Below, one piece after another: positions 6,618 through 16,002 of a stretch of DNA of 45,229 nucleotides (position 1 is the stretch's first letter; each line of letters starts with the position of its first letter). The DNA is from Streptococcus saliviloxodontae (lineage in GTDB: Bacteria > Bacillota > Bacilli > Lactobacillales > Streptococcaceae): the NCBI RefSeq assembly GCF_016908655.1, contig NZ_JAFBEI010000019.1:1-45229 (forward strand), in the 5' to 3' direction. The translations under genes were made by a program, and so were the position numbers. The notes below the pieces were generated by a model. It was given only the letters and a program-made list of their open reading frames with translations, did no database searches and was not told the DNA's origin.

Positions 6618-6660
6618 AGCCGTGTACTTTGGTTTGGTCGCCTGTACATGGCTTTTTGTT
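6618..6660 (+). terminator. Hairpin followed by T run
   Basis: AGCC and TGTAC (6618-6627) pair with GTACA and GGCT (6644-6653) with a mismatch, followed by TTTTTGTTTT. It is oriented for rightward transcription although flanking genes run leftward. It may end a small rightward RNA covering 6520-6660. Confidence 0.5.
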
Positions 6661-6665
6661 TTGAG

Positions 6666-6854
6666 CTAAATATCTTCTACTAGCCAAGTCATCACGCTTT
6701 CATAGATACGTTTAGGTGCATCATAGTTACCATTCTCAACTTTGGTTAATGTTTGTGGTTGAATACCTAACTGCTCCGATACAACTTTTTTAGTCAGCTG
6801 TAGTCTAGCACGTTTAATACGTACCTTTTCAGCAAGAGATACTGTAATAAGCAT
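6666..6854 (-). CDS. Cro-like XRE-family regulator
   Basis: 62 residues from the ATG at 6854 (AAAGGAGGTGA upstream). RIKRARLQLTKKVVSEQLGIQPQTLTKVENGNYD, positions about 12-45, is a classic HTH_3 fold. It is the first gene of the leftward early operon, divergent from the repressor gene, the standard Cro position. It likely binds the repeated operators in 6897-7010. Confidence 0.75.
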   Translation of the reverse strand: MLITVSLAEKVRIKRARLQLTKKVVSEQLGIQPQTLTKVENGNYDAPKRIYESVMTWLVEDI

Positions 6855-6896
6855 TTTTTCACCTCCTTTTATAACAGTAAAAAGCAATATTTCGAA

Positions 6897-7019
6897 ATAT
6901 TTTTACGGCTTTCTACGGCTTTTATAATTACACATTAACGGTTTTTAACGGCTTTGTCAAGCAATAAAAAACATTTTTTGCTTTTCTTGTGGCATAAAAA
7001 GCCGTTATCATGTTATAAT
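6897..7019. promoter_or_regulatory. Divergent promoters with repeated operators
   Basis: Leftward promoter: TTGACA (minus, 6955-6960), 17 bp, TAATGT (6932-6937). Rightward promoter: extended -10 TGTTATAAT (7011-7019). Repeats of a TAACGGCTTTT-like word recur five times: two direct copies near 6903-6923, two near 6936-6955, and one inverted copy (AAAAGCCGTTA) near 6997-7008. This layout fits a repressor/Cro switch that controls the island. Confidence 0.75.
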
Positions 7020-7038
7020 ACTACCTAGGAGGGCTTTC

Positions 7039-7536
7039 ATGAGTGAACTTACAGTAAAAAATGAAACACGAATTAAACAGTTAAGAATTGAACAAAATCA
7101 TTCTCAAGCAGAGGTTGCAAAAGCCATCGGGGTAAACCTCCGAACATACCAAAGATGGGAAAGTGGAGATGCGAATATAAGACAAAGAAACGCAAACGAG
7201 CTAGCTAAATATTTCAAAGTACCACTAGGATACCTACTAGGCTATGATGTAGATTTTTTGAAAAATGATAAAATAGCCGACTTAGATTGGGTATATGATT
7301 TTTTTAGTGATTCCCTTTCTGAAAAGCAAATCGAAAAATTAAGATCAAAAATTTCAGATACAGAGTTTTTGAAACATAATGACTATATTCACTCTCTCAA
7401 TCCAGAAAACGACTTTTTAAGCTTTCTAAACTCCGCCAGAGGTGATTACTTCAATCTAAATCTAAAATTTACACTTTTAGATGATGATGAAAAGGATATT
7501 TTTCTTACACTACTTGAAAAGTTAACCAATCAATAA
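7039..7536 (+). CDS. XRE-family master repressor of the island
   Basis: 165 residues. The N-terminal HTH (RIKQLRIEQNHSQAEVAKAIGVNLRTYQRWESGD) covers about residues 12-45. The C-terminal part is acidic and lacks the Ser-Lys protease motifs of LexA/CI repressors, so RecA-triggered self-cleavage is not expected. This fits satellite repressors that are instead relieved by binding a helper-phage protein. AGGAGGG precedes the ATG. Divergent from the Cro-like gene; the switch region is between them. The induction mechanism is inference. Confidence 0.75.
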   Translation: MSELTVKNETRIKQLRIEQNHSQAEVAKAIGVNLRTYQRWESGDANIRQRNANELAKYFKVPLGYLLGYDVDFLKNDKIADLDWVYDFFSDSLSEKQIEKLRSKISDTEFLKHNDYIHSLNPENDFLSFLNSARGDYFNLNLKFTLLDDDEKDIFLTLLEKLTNQ

Positions 7537-7551
7537 TTACCATTTCATGTA

Positions 7552-7582
7552 TAAATACCTAACAAAACCACGCGCCTTGCCT
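7552..7582 (+). repeat. 31-bp direct repeat, copy B
   Basis: Perfect copy of 6561-6591, ending 26 bp before the integrase start and just upstream of its ribosome site (GAAAGAAAGG). It lies in the integrase leader. Confidence 0.85.
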
Positions 7583-7608
7583 GCTGATGGAAAGAAAGGT
7601 ACAAATAC

Positions 7609-8772
7609 ATGGATATCAAAGATAAAATCAAAAAGAACGGTCAAAAAGTTTACTATGCTAGTGTCTATCTAGGCGTTGACCAACTAACGGGCAAAAAAGC
7701 CCGTACAACTGTTACAGCCACCACTAAAAAGGGGGTTAAAGCAAAAGCGCGTGATGCTATCAATGCTTTTGCAGCTAATGGATACACAGTTAAAGACAAG
7801 CCGACAATTACAACATACAAAGAGCTTGCAAAAGTTTGGTGGGATAGTTATAAGAATACAGTTAAACCTAATACTCGCCAATCAATGGAGGGATTAGTTA
7901 GAGTGCATTTATTACCTGTATTTGGCGATTACAAACTATCTAAACTCACTACGCCTATTATCCAACAACAAGTAAACAAATGGGCTGATAAGGCTAATAC
8001 AGGACAGAAAGGAGCGTTTGCTAACTACTCCTTACTGCATAACATGAATAAACGTATTTTGAAATACGGTGTTTCTCTACAAGTGATAACATATAACCCA
8101 GCTAATGATGTTATTGTGCCACGTAAGCAGCAAAAAGAAAAAGCTAGTGTCAAATACCTAGACAACAAAGAGTTAAAACAGTTTCTAGATTATCTCGATA
8201 CTCTAGATCAATCAAATTATGAAAATCTGTTCGATATTGTCCTATATAAGACTTTGCTAGCTACTGGTTGCCGTATTGGTGAGGCTCTAGCTCTTGAATG
8301 GTCTGATGTTGACCTAGACAATGGTATTATCAGCATCAATAAGACCCTTAATCGATACCAAGAAATAAACTCACCTAAATCAAGCGCTGGTTATCGTGAT
8401 ATACCAATAGACAACGCTACGTTACTTATGATCAAGCAATACAAAAACCGTCAACAAGTGCAATCATGGCAACTAGGCAGGTCTGAAACAGTTGTATTTT
8501 CTGTATTTACAGAAAAGTATGCTTATGCTTGTAACTTGAGAAAACGCCTAAATAAGCATTTTAAGACCGCTAGAGTAACTAATGTATCATTTCATGGTTT
8601 CCGCCATACACATACAACAATGATGCTTTACGCTCAAGCTAGCCCTAAAGATGTACAATACAGACTAGGTCACTCTAATTTGATGATGACTGAAAATGTT
8701 TATTGGCACACTAACCAAGAAAATGCAAAAAAAGCTGTCTCAAATTATGAAACAGCCATCAATAGTTTATAA
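7609..8772 (+). CDS. Tyrosine recombinase (island integrase)
   Basis: 387 residues. There is an N-terminal AP2-like arm-binding domain (YYASVYLGVDQLTGKKAR), then a SAM-like core-binding domain (about 65-165, TYKELAKVWWDSY), then the catalytic domain. Catalytic residues visible are Arg of ATGCRIGEAL (near 222), HGFRHTH box, LGHS, and Tyr of ENVYWH (near 365). It integrates and, with an excisionase, excises the island. It lies at the right end beside enolase, as expected for an integrase next to its attachment site. The excisionase-like gene at 5751-6017 carries a stop, so excision may be impaired. Confidence 0.92.
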   Translation: MDIKDKIKKNGQKVYYASVYLGVDQLTGKKARTTVTATTKKGVKAKARDAINAFAANGYTVKDKPTITTYKELAKVWWDSYKNTVKPNTRQSMEGLVRVHLLPVFGDYKLSKLTTPIIQQQVNKWADKANTGQKGAFANYSLLHNMNKRILKYGVSLQVITYNPANDVIVPRKQQKEKASVKYLDNKELKQFLDYLDTLDQSNYENLFDIVLYKTLLATGCRIGEALALEWSDVDLDNGIISINKTLNRYQEINSPKSSAGYRDIPIDNATLLMIKQYKNRQQVQSWQLGRSETVVFSVFTEKYAYACNLRKRLNKHFKTARVTNVSFHGFRHTHTTMMLYAQASPKDVQYRLGHSNLMMTENVYWHTNQENAKKAVSNYETAINSL

Positions 8773-8796
8773 GGGTTGCCCCATATTAGGGCACCC
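8773..8796 (+). terminator. Integrase terminator
   Basis: GGGTTGCCC pairs with GGGCACCC (one bulge) right after the integrase stop codon, followed by TCTTACTAT. The T run is weak. Confidence 0.5.
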
Positions 8797-8859
8797 TCTT
8801 ACTATACCAAAACACCTTAATTTCAATCTTGGGGTAGTTAAAGGGGTAGTAAAATCAAA

Positions 8860-8912
8860 AAGCACCCTAGGACGACACCCTAGAATGCTTATAAATCAGG
8901 GCTTTACAGCCC
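8860..8912 (-). terminator. eno: Enolase terminator region (two hairpins)
   Basis: Minus strand: GGGCT-GTAA-AGCCC (8899-8912) is followed by a second hairpin in which AAGCA and CTAGG pair with CCTAG and TGCTT (8860-8890), ending in TTTTTGATTTT. The second is the better terminator. The island attachment site should lie between it and the integrase end. Confidence 0.6.
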
Positions 8913-8929
8913 CTAACCTCGTAAAGAGA

Positions 8930-10378
<1,449 letters not shown>

Positions 10379-10380
10379 TC

Positions 10381-10836
10381 ATGTTAGACCTGAATCAACG
10401 TTTGATGGAAAGCGCTAATGGAGGTCGCAAAATCAATCCTGATGAACTACGCTCGTTTCTCGGAACTTACGCAGAGCGTGTTCTCTTAACCATATCTGCC
10501 CAGGATGCTCGTTTAGATAGCGTCAAAGGGCATTTTCAAGATATTTTAAACGACTTAACCGAAAACTACTCCCCTGTAAAGGTTAAACTTTCTCCAGCTC
10601 TCTCAGATAATCTACAGATGACTTATCTCAAATTGACTAAAGAGATTGGCTTAACTTGTACTATCGTTGACGAAATGGCAGCTCATCCCAGCTTTGGTAT
10701 TATGATTTTTACCGACCATGCTGTCAATATCCAAGATACTGATATTCGTGAGCATTATTCCGATATATTTCAACCCCAAAACCAAGAAAGCAAAACTGAG
10801 AAAAAAGGATTTTGGGCACAATTATTTGGAAGATAA
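10381..10836 (+). CDS. YueI-family (DUF1694) protein
   Basis: 151 residues. RSFLGTYAERVLLTISAQDA near residue 25 and the central HPSFGIMIFTDHAVN stretch match the YueI/DUF1694 family, soluble cytosolic proteins of unknown role in Bacilli. A charged tail (ESKTEKKGFWAQLFGR) ends the protein. Single gene with its own promoter and a strong terminator; divergent from enolase, sharing the 10238-10380 intergenic region. GGAGGTGTC precedes the ATG. Confidence 0.8.
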   Translation: MLDLNQRLMESANGGRKINPDELRSFLGTYAERVLLTISAQDARLDSVKGHFQDILNDLTENYSPVKVKLSPALSDNLQMTYLKLTKEIGLTCTIVDEMAAHPSFGIMIFTDHAVNIQDTDIREHYSDIFQPQNQESKTEKKGFWAQLFGR

Positions 10837-10838
10837 AT

Positions 10839-10865
10839 AGAGGCTAGGACTTTGTCCTAGCCTCT
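10839..10865 (+). terminator. Strong terminator after the YueI-family gene
   Basis: AGAGGCTAGGAC-TTT-GTCCTAGCCTCT, 12 bp perfect, then TAATTTTTTC. Confidence 0.85.
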
Positions 10866-10985
10866 TAATTTTTTCAGTTAGATACACAAGATAGAGCGAT
10901 TAGAACAGACTGTTTCAAGTCAGAAACGAAACATTAGGATTGGCTAAAAATATCTTCCAGATATTTTTACTAATCTGCTCTCGTT

Positions 10986-12095
10986 TTATTCTTTCAAACA
11001 AAGAAGATTGGCTATATTTTCTGCGGTACGTCTCAGATTGACTGCTGCATCTGCTAGAGTCTCCTCCAATGGTTGAACCTTTGATATGATAGGAAATGCT
11101 GCACTGATACCAGCAGTCGGAAAAGAAGGTAAATCTTCTGATAAACTGCCACAGATCGCTATGACAGGTACTTGTTCTGGGGTTCTTCGAGCAACTCCTA
11201 CAGGGGCTTTGCCTGAGAGCGACTGCGCATCTAGACGCCCTTCGCCTACAATGACTAAATCTGCCTTTTTCACCCTGTCGTCAAACTGTATGGTATCGAG
11301 AACAAAATCAATTCCTGACACGATCTGACCAGATGCAAAAGTCACTAACCCTGCAGCCATTCCTCCTCCAGCTCCGGCTCCAGATAAGTGAAGAGCCGAA
11401 GGGTTGACCTGACTATAAAAGTGACTCATCGCCCTATCAACACGGTCAAAGTCTGCTTCAGCCAACCCTTTTTGGCGACCAAAAGTTACTGTCGCCCCTT
11501 TTGGTCCACATAAGGGATTGGTCACATCCGTCACGACCGTTACCTTTAAGCCTGATAAGGATTTTACATCTTGACTTGAAAATGTGGCAACCTTCCCTAG
11601 ATTCTCCCCGATGGCCTCTAACTCATGACCTGACTGGTCAAAAAAGCGATAGCCTAAAGCCTTTGCCATACCTATCCCACCGTCATTAGTTGATGAGCCT
11701 CCGACACCAATAATCAGGTCTCTAATACCTTTATCATAGAGAATTGTCATCATCTCTCCAATCCCTTGTGTCGAAAGGGTCAAAGGATTTCGTTTATTAA
11801 GAGGTACTTTTTCTAGACCGCATACCTCGGCCATCTCAAAAACAGCTTGCTGCCCTTTACTCGCGTAACGAGCTCTGCCATTTTCCGAAAAAGCATGGGG
11901 CAAGACAACCTCAGCGTCAGTTAAATCAAGGTTATGCGCCAAGGCTTCTAGCGTCCCTTCGCCACCATCTCCGATAGGAGCCAAATCAAAGGTAGCTCCT
12001 GGAAGCTTGGCCTGAAAACCCTCTTTCAGGGCTAGAGCCACTTCTTGTGCAGATAGGCTTTCTTTAAAAGAATCTGGAGCTATGAGAATGTGCAT
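10986..12095 (-). CDS. glxK: Glycerate kinase (GK-I family)
   Basis: 369 residues. It phosphorylates D-glycerate, feeding it into lower glycolysis. Family motifs are visible: IAPDSFKESLSA at the start, PIGDGGEGTLEAL near 42, IGVGGSSTNDGGIGMAKALGYRF near 130, VTDVTNPLCGPKGA near 187, LSGAGAGGGMAAGL near 235 and VGEGRLDAQSLSGKAP near 287. Two adjacent ATGs are present (12098, 12095); I take the second, with AGAGGTG about 5 nt upstream. Full length for the family. It stands alone between the YueI-family gene and a small conserved gene. Confidence 0.93.
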   Translation of the reverse strand: MHILIAPDSFKESLSAQEVALALKEGFQAKLPGATFDLAPIGDGGEGTLEALAHNLDLTDAEVVLPHAFSENGRARYASKGQQAVFEMAEVCGLEKVPLNKRNPLTLSTQGIGEMMTILYDKGIRDLIIGVGGSSTNDGGIGMAKALGYRFFDQSGHELEAIGENLGKVATFSSQDVKSLSGLKVTVVTDVTNPLCGPKGATVTFGRQKGLAEADFDRVDRAMSHFYSQVNPSALHLSGAGAGGGMAAGLVTFASGQIVSGIDFVLDTIQFDDRVKKADLVIVGEGRLDAQSLSGKAPVGVARRTPEQVPVIAICGSLSEDLPSFPTAGISAAFPIISKVQPLEETLADAAVNLRRTAENIANLLCLKE

Positions 12096-12159
12096 CATAT
12101 CACCTCTTTCATTTGACTAAAGCATATGGAAATAGGCTGGAAACTCGTCCAACCTAAGC

Positions 12160-12354
12160 TTATTTTGATTTTTCTTGCAACCAACGATGATAGCTTTCCA
12201 ATAGATTGACTGCCATTTGACTAGCCAGCTCTAACGTAAAGGCATCTGTCCCCTCAACAGTCGTTTGGGAAATCTCTAGCTTACTCTCATCGTAGATCGC
12301 TTTTAAACTTTCTTTTGATAGTGTTTTTTTGAAGGCATCAAATTCTCTAGACAT
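12160..12354 (-). CDS. Small conserved protein, 64 residues
   Basis: MSREFDAFKKTLSKESLKAI from the ATG at 12354 (CGAGGTAAG upstream), helical and charged, ending WLQEKSK. It lies between glycerate kinase and the distal end of the CRISPR array. I recognise no domain; similar short proteins occur in streptococcal genomes. A weak hairpin (AGG-TGGA / TCCA-GCCT) follows it near 12134-12156. Confidence 0.6.
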   Translation of the reverse strand: MSREFDAFKKTLSKESLKAIYDESKLEISQTTVEGTDAFTLELASQMAVNLLESYHRWLQEKSK

Positions 12355-12420
12355 AAGCTTACCTCGTTTCATTCCTTTTCACTATTATTATAGCAAATTT
12401 TATTTGAAAACGGTTTAAAA

Positions 12421-14040
12421 AAGGTGGAACCATTCGAAACAGCACAGCTCTAAAACGAAAAGCCTACGAACTTAAAAAAAGCGGATGTTTTGGAACCATT
12501 CGAAACAGCACAGCTCTAAAACTGAGTAATCACGTCCACGAAACCACCATTGGTTTTGGAACCATTCGAAACAGCACAGCTCTAAAACTTTCTGACTTGA
12601 TTTCTTCTCTCAAACGTTGTTTTGGAACCATTCGAAACAGCACAGCTCTAAAACATGATTTCGGAAACGGAGCGCTATCGAGTCGTTTTGGAACCATTCG
12701 AAACAGCACAGCTCTAAAACTAGACCTTAGCATCACCATAGACCTCAGCAGTTTTGGAACCATTCGAAACAGCACAGCTCTAAAACAATTTAAAGTCAAA
12801 TTATTAATATTAGTTGGTTTTGGAACCATTCGAAACAGCACAGCTCTAAAACAAAAGTCCGCAACAACTCTCCCAATATTTTGTTTTGGAACCATTCGAA
12901 ACAGCACAGCTCTAAAACATGTTTTTCAAAACCGCCCCAGAAGTTAGAGTTTTGGAACCATTCGAAACAGCACAGCTCTAAAACAAGCTTTGACGCTTAA
13001 AGTTGTCGAGTATCGTTTTGGAACCATTCGAAACAGCACAGCTCTAAAACTTGACGGTATTAACTGGCAGATTAATCACAGTTTTGGAACCATTCGAAAC
13101 AGCACAGCTCTAAAACTACGTTGGCGTTCTTGATGAGTTTGCAGCAGTTTTGGAACCATTCGAAACAGCACAGCTCTAAAACTCACTCACACGGTCGGTG
13201 ACATTCAGAAAGGTTTTGGAACCATTCGAAACAGCACAGCTCTAAAACAGAAGGTGCGGTTTATTCCGATGGGGAAATGTTTTGGAACCATTCGAAACAG
13301 CACAGCTCTAAAACTGAGTAATCACGTCCACGAAACCACCATTGGTTTTGGAACCATTCGAAACAGCACAGCTCTAAAACTTTCTGACTTGATTTCTTCT
13401 CTCAAACGTTGTTTTGGAACCATTCGAAACAGCACAGCTCTAAAACGAAGGGTTCGTAAGCATCGAGAGGTGGTAAGTTTTGGAACCATTCGAAACAGCA
13501 CAGCTCTAAAACAGCCGTTTTCAACCTAACGCAACAAACGCTGTTTTGGAACCATTCGAAACAGCACAGCTCTAAAACTGGTATGACGATAGAAAAGATT
13601 TTAACACCGTTTTGGAACCATTCGAAACAGCACAGCTCTAAAACCTCAAATGTAAGTTGTAAAACAGGACACAGGTTTTGGAACCATTCGAAACAGCACA
13701 GCTCTAAAACACACCAACCCCAAAAGACCAGTTGCACGTTGTTTTGGAACCATTCGAAACAGCACAGCTCTAAAACGTCAAAGCATAGCATTGTCCATCT
13801 CCGTACGTTTTGGAACCATTCGAAACAGCACAGCTCTAAAACCCGTTTCCGTCAGTAGCATAATTTTGGTTGGTTTTGGAACCATTCGAAACAGCACAGC
13901 TCTAAAACTCAATTAGCGAAGCAAAATACACTCACTCAGTTTTGGAACCATTCGAAACAGCACAGCTCTAAAACTAAACTTCTTTTAATTTATCATTAGT
14001 TATTGTTTTGGAACCATTCGAAACAGCACAGCTCTAAAAC
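12421..14040 (-). CRISPR. Type II-A CRISPR array, 25 repeats and 24 spacers
   Basis: The 36-nt repeat reads, in transcript sense, GTTTTAGAGCTGTGCTGTTT then CGAATGGTTCCAAAAC; spacers are all 30 nt, giving an exact 66-nt period from 12421 to 14005. Repeats are uniform except the one at 12421-12456, whose first five plus-strand bases are AAGGT; that marks the old, leader-distal end. The leader side is 14041 upward, beside csn2. Spacers at 12523-12552 and 12589-12618 recur at 13315-13344 and 13381-13410. I saw no match between any spacer and the rest of the window. Confidence 0.98.
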
Positions 14041-14138
14041 CTCGTCAAGAATTTTTCTTTTGAGATTTCGTAATCGCGCTATTTGTCTCAGCAGGACTTC
14101 AGTTTCTATGATTCCTTATTATTACTGTACTTTTACCA
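14041..14138 (-). promoter_or_regulatory. CRISPR leader
   Basis: AT-rich stretch between the csn2 stop and the first repeat. Its repeat-proximal end reads TTGACGAG, close to the CTRCGAG leader-anchor type known for streptococcal type II-A systems, where Cas1-Cas2 insert new spacers. The array promoter should lie here (a TAATAAT is near 14120). Confidence 0.75.
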
Positions 14139-14807
14139 CTATTTTACCATATTTTCACTCATCAAGAAATAGTCTTTGTCTAAAATATATTGAGGTAAGT
14201 CATACAATCTTCTTGGTTCAAGAAAAAGTACTTTTTTCTGAATGAGATTGATGTATTCACAAAGTTTTTCGACTTCATCTCTGGTTAAATAAGCTCCGCT
14301 ATTTACAAAAACCAAAAGATTTTTCTTAGTTAAATAATGATAAACTTGTAATATTTCAAAGCATTTTTCAAAAATTGTGTCGCTCTGTGTCTCAATTTTA
14401 ACACCTAGCGCTTTGATTAATTCTAAAATTGTAATCTCATCATACTCAAGATCAAGTTCATTCTCCAAACACTCAAAGACGATCAAGTCAGTGATAGTTG
14501 ATGCTAATTTTTCAACCATTGATTTCACTTCTGGTTTTTCATTAAATTGACTTTCGAGATCTGCGTGAATCAATTTTAGAATTGGTGCTGAATTGACATC
14601 ATATCCAAAAATATCAGTAACTAACATCAATTCAGTCCCTTTTAAACACTTCTGTTTCTCATCAAATACCTGTAAGGATTCGTCGATATCATAATTATAA
14701 AAATGCTTCACCAAAGAGGAATAGACTGTCACATCTTCTACTGCTAAAATCGTAGCAGTATCTAATACTAACGGTTCATCTAAGATGGGAAAATTAATCT
14801 TGGTCAT
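14139..14807 (-). CDS. csn2: Csn2, type II-A adaptation protein
   Basis: 222 residues, normal length for the short Csn2 form. Csn2 is a tetrameric ring that binds DNA ends and works with Cas1, Cas2 and Cas9 in spacer uptake. Family features visible are the N-terminal [26 protein letters not shown] near residue 61 and [19 protein letters not shown] near 163. It overlaps cas2 by 14 bp and is the last cas gene before the array leader. Its presence defines subtype II-A. Confidence 0.95.
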   Translation of the reverse strand: MTKINFPILDEPLVLDTATILAVEDVTVYSSLVKHFYNYDIDESLQVFDEKQKCLKGTELMLVTDIFGYDVNSAPILKLIHADLESQFNEKPEVKSMVEKLASTITDLIVFECLENELDLEYDEITILELIKALGVKIETQSDTIFEKCFEILQVYHYLTKKNLLVFVNSGAYLTRDEVEKLCEYINLIQKKVLFLEPRRLYDLPQYILDKDYFLMSENMVK

Positions 14808-15135
14808 AAGACTCTCCTAAGAAAACCAAGCGACTGTCAGAATTAGCAACACTTGTGTTACGCTCTCCATGTAGATAGACCATTCTAGCAAATTGCTTTT
14901 CCGTCACAGTCAAAAGAGTAATATTTCCTTTTTTCGGATTATTTGCTCTTAGCCTGCCAACCATAGCAGTACTTGCCGTATTATTTAGCAAGAGTTTACT
15001 ATAAACGGAAAACTGATGCATAATAAATCCCTCGCTCAGAAGAAATTTTCTAAACTGACGATATGCCTTCCGTTCTTCTGATGTTTCAGTAGGCATATCA
15101 AACATTAAAATCATTCGCATATACCGATAACTCAT
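14794..15135 (-). CDS. cas2: Cas2, adaptation complex subunit
   Basis: 113 residues. The ferredoxin-like start [15 protein letters not shown] has the conserved aspartate after a beta strand, and the [18 protein letters not shown] segment is typical of type II Cas2. It bridges two Cas1 dimers in the spacer integrase. It overlaps cas1 by 4 bp and csn2 by 14 bp, indicating one tightly coupled operon. Confidence 0.96.
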   Translation of the reverse strand: MSYRYMRMILMFDMPTETSEERKAYRQFRKFLLSEGFIMHQFSVYSKLLLNNTASTAMVGRLRANNPKKGNITLLTVTEKQFARMVYLHGERNTSVANSDSRLVFLGESYDQD

Positions 15136-16001
15136 ATCCTAAACTCCGGAATCCCATTACCATCACTATTAAGCGCCTTAATAACTTTTTTTGTATAATC
15201 ACTAATGATATTTGATAGATACATCTCTTTACCATTGTAGTTGTATGTTTCTGAAAAGATAGTGAAAAGTTCTCTTTTCATTTTGATAAAATCACTCTGT
15301 CTATTTTCATAAATAATACGATCAATAATTGGACGAAAAGGTTCCATGATATCACTTGCCAAGTTGAACTGATTGAATTGATTGGCATGTTTCAAACCAA
15401 ATTGTGTCATACAACCACACTTGACGACTTCACGCGCAAACATACTCAAAATCAATGAGTAGCCATAATCTAGACCAGCATTTATTGGATTGTCTTGCTC
15501 TCTCGAAAAATTATTTCCAAAAAGTGTATTAAAATAAATCCGTGCTGCATGCCCTTCACGATTTGAGGGATCAAAAGTTTCCAACTCATGATACAGATTC
15601 ATGATAGACTGTGATTTTTCAAAAAAGGAACACTCTCCTAGATAGAAAGATTGGTTTAAAATCTTTTGGGAGATTATGGTTGTCCAAACCTCTGCTTTTA
15701 TATCCTCAATCCAAGAAATCTGTCTCGATAATTGTAAACTTGAATCATGTCTAGCATAGTAAGGCATCAACATCGCTGTCGGTAGGCGCTTATCATCACA
15801 GAAAATCACCAGAATATTTTCATCAACTAAACGTTTGATCAACATAGTTGATAAAACAATATCTGTCGTCTCCATAATTAACACATCAATCTCTGATAAG
15901 TGAATCATCTCCGTCTGATAGGAATCTTTAAAAATTAAGTGATTATTTTTATAAGAAAGCTTCGAATGTGTATTCACAATAACAGTCCGCCAACCCGCCA
16001 T
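15132..16001 (-). CDS. cas1: Cas1, spacer integrase
   Basis: 289 residues, standard for type II-A. It inserts new spacers at the leader end. Metal-binding residues are visible in the alpha-helical domain: Glu of [11 protein letters not shown] (near 150), His of [20 protein letters not shown] (near 205), and the acidic residue of that same segment. It starts one base after the cas9 stop. The N-terminal beta domain ([17 protein letters not shown]) is complete, so the protein appears functional. Confidence 0.97.
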   Translation of the reverse strand: MAGWRTVIVNTHSKLSYKNNHLIFKDSYQTEMIHLSEIDVLIMETTDIVLSTMLIKRLVDENILVIFCDDKRLPTAMLMPYYARHDSSLQLSRQISWIEDIKAEVWTTIISQKILNQSFYLGECSFFEKSQSIMNLYHELETFDPSNREGHAARIYFNTLFGNNFSREQDNPINAGLDYGYSLILSMFAREVVKCGCMTQFGLKHANQFNQFNLASDIMEPFRPIIDRIIYENRQSDFIKMKRELFTIFSETYNYNGKEMYLSNIISDYTKKVIKALNSDGNGIPEFRI

Positions 16002-16002
16002 A

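Noticed and set aside
6373..6669. 98-residue + strand frame over the Cro-like operon
   Set aside because: Overlaps the direct repeat and terminator and is antisense to a supported gene; no ribosome site.
108..8800. Complete prophage
   Set aside because: No large terminase, portal, capsid, tail or lysis genes; size and content fit a satellite.
12530..13858. Open frames on both strands with repeated FGTIRNSTALK or FRAVLFRMVPK-like words
   Set aside because: They are translations of CRISPR repeats; the 66-bp period keeps a frame open. No ribosome sites, and the array explains them.
12457..13974. Spacers targeting the phage satellite or other parts of this window
   Set aside because: Reading the 24 spacers against the island by eye gave no match of useful length on either strand; phage databases would be needed to find targets.
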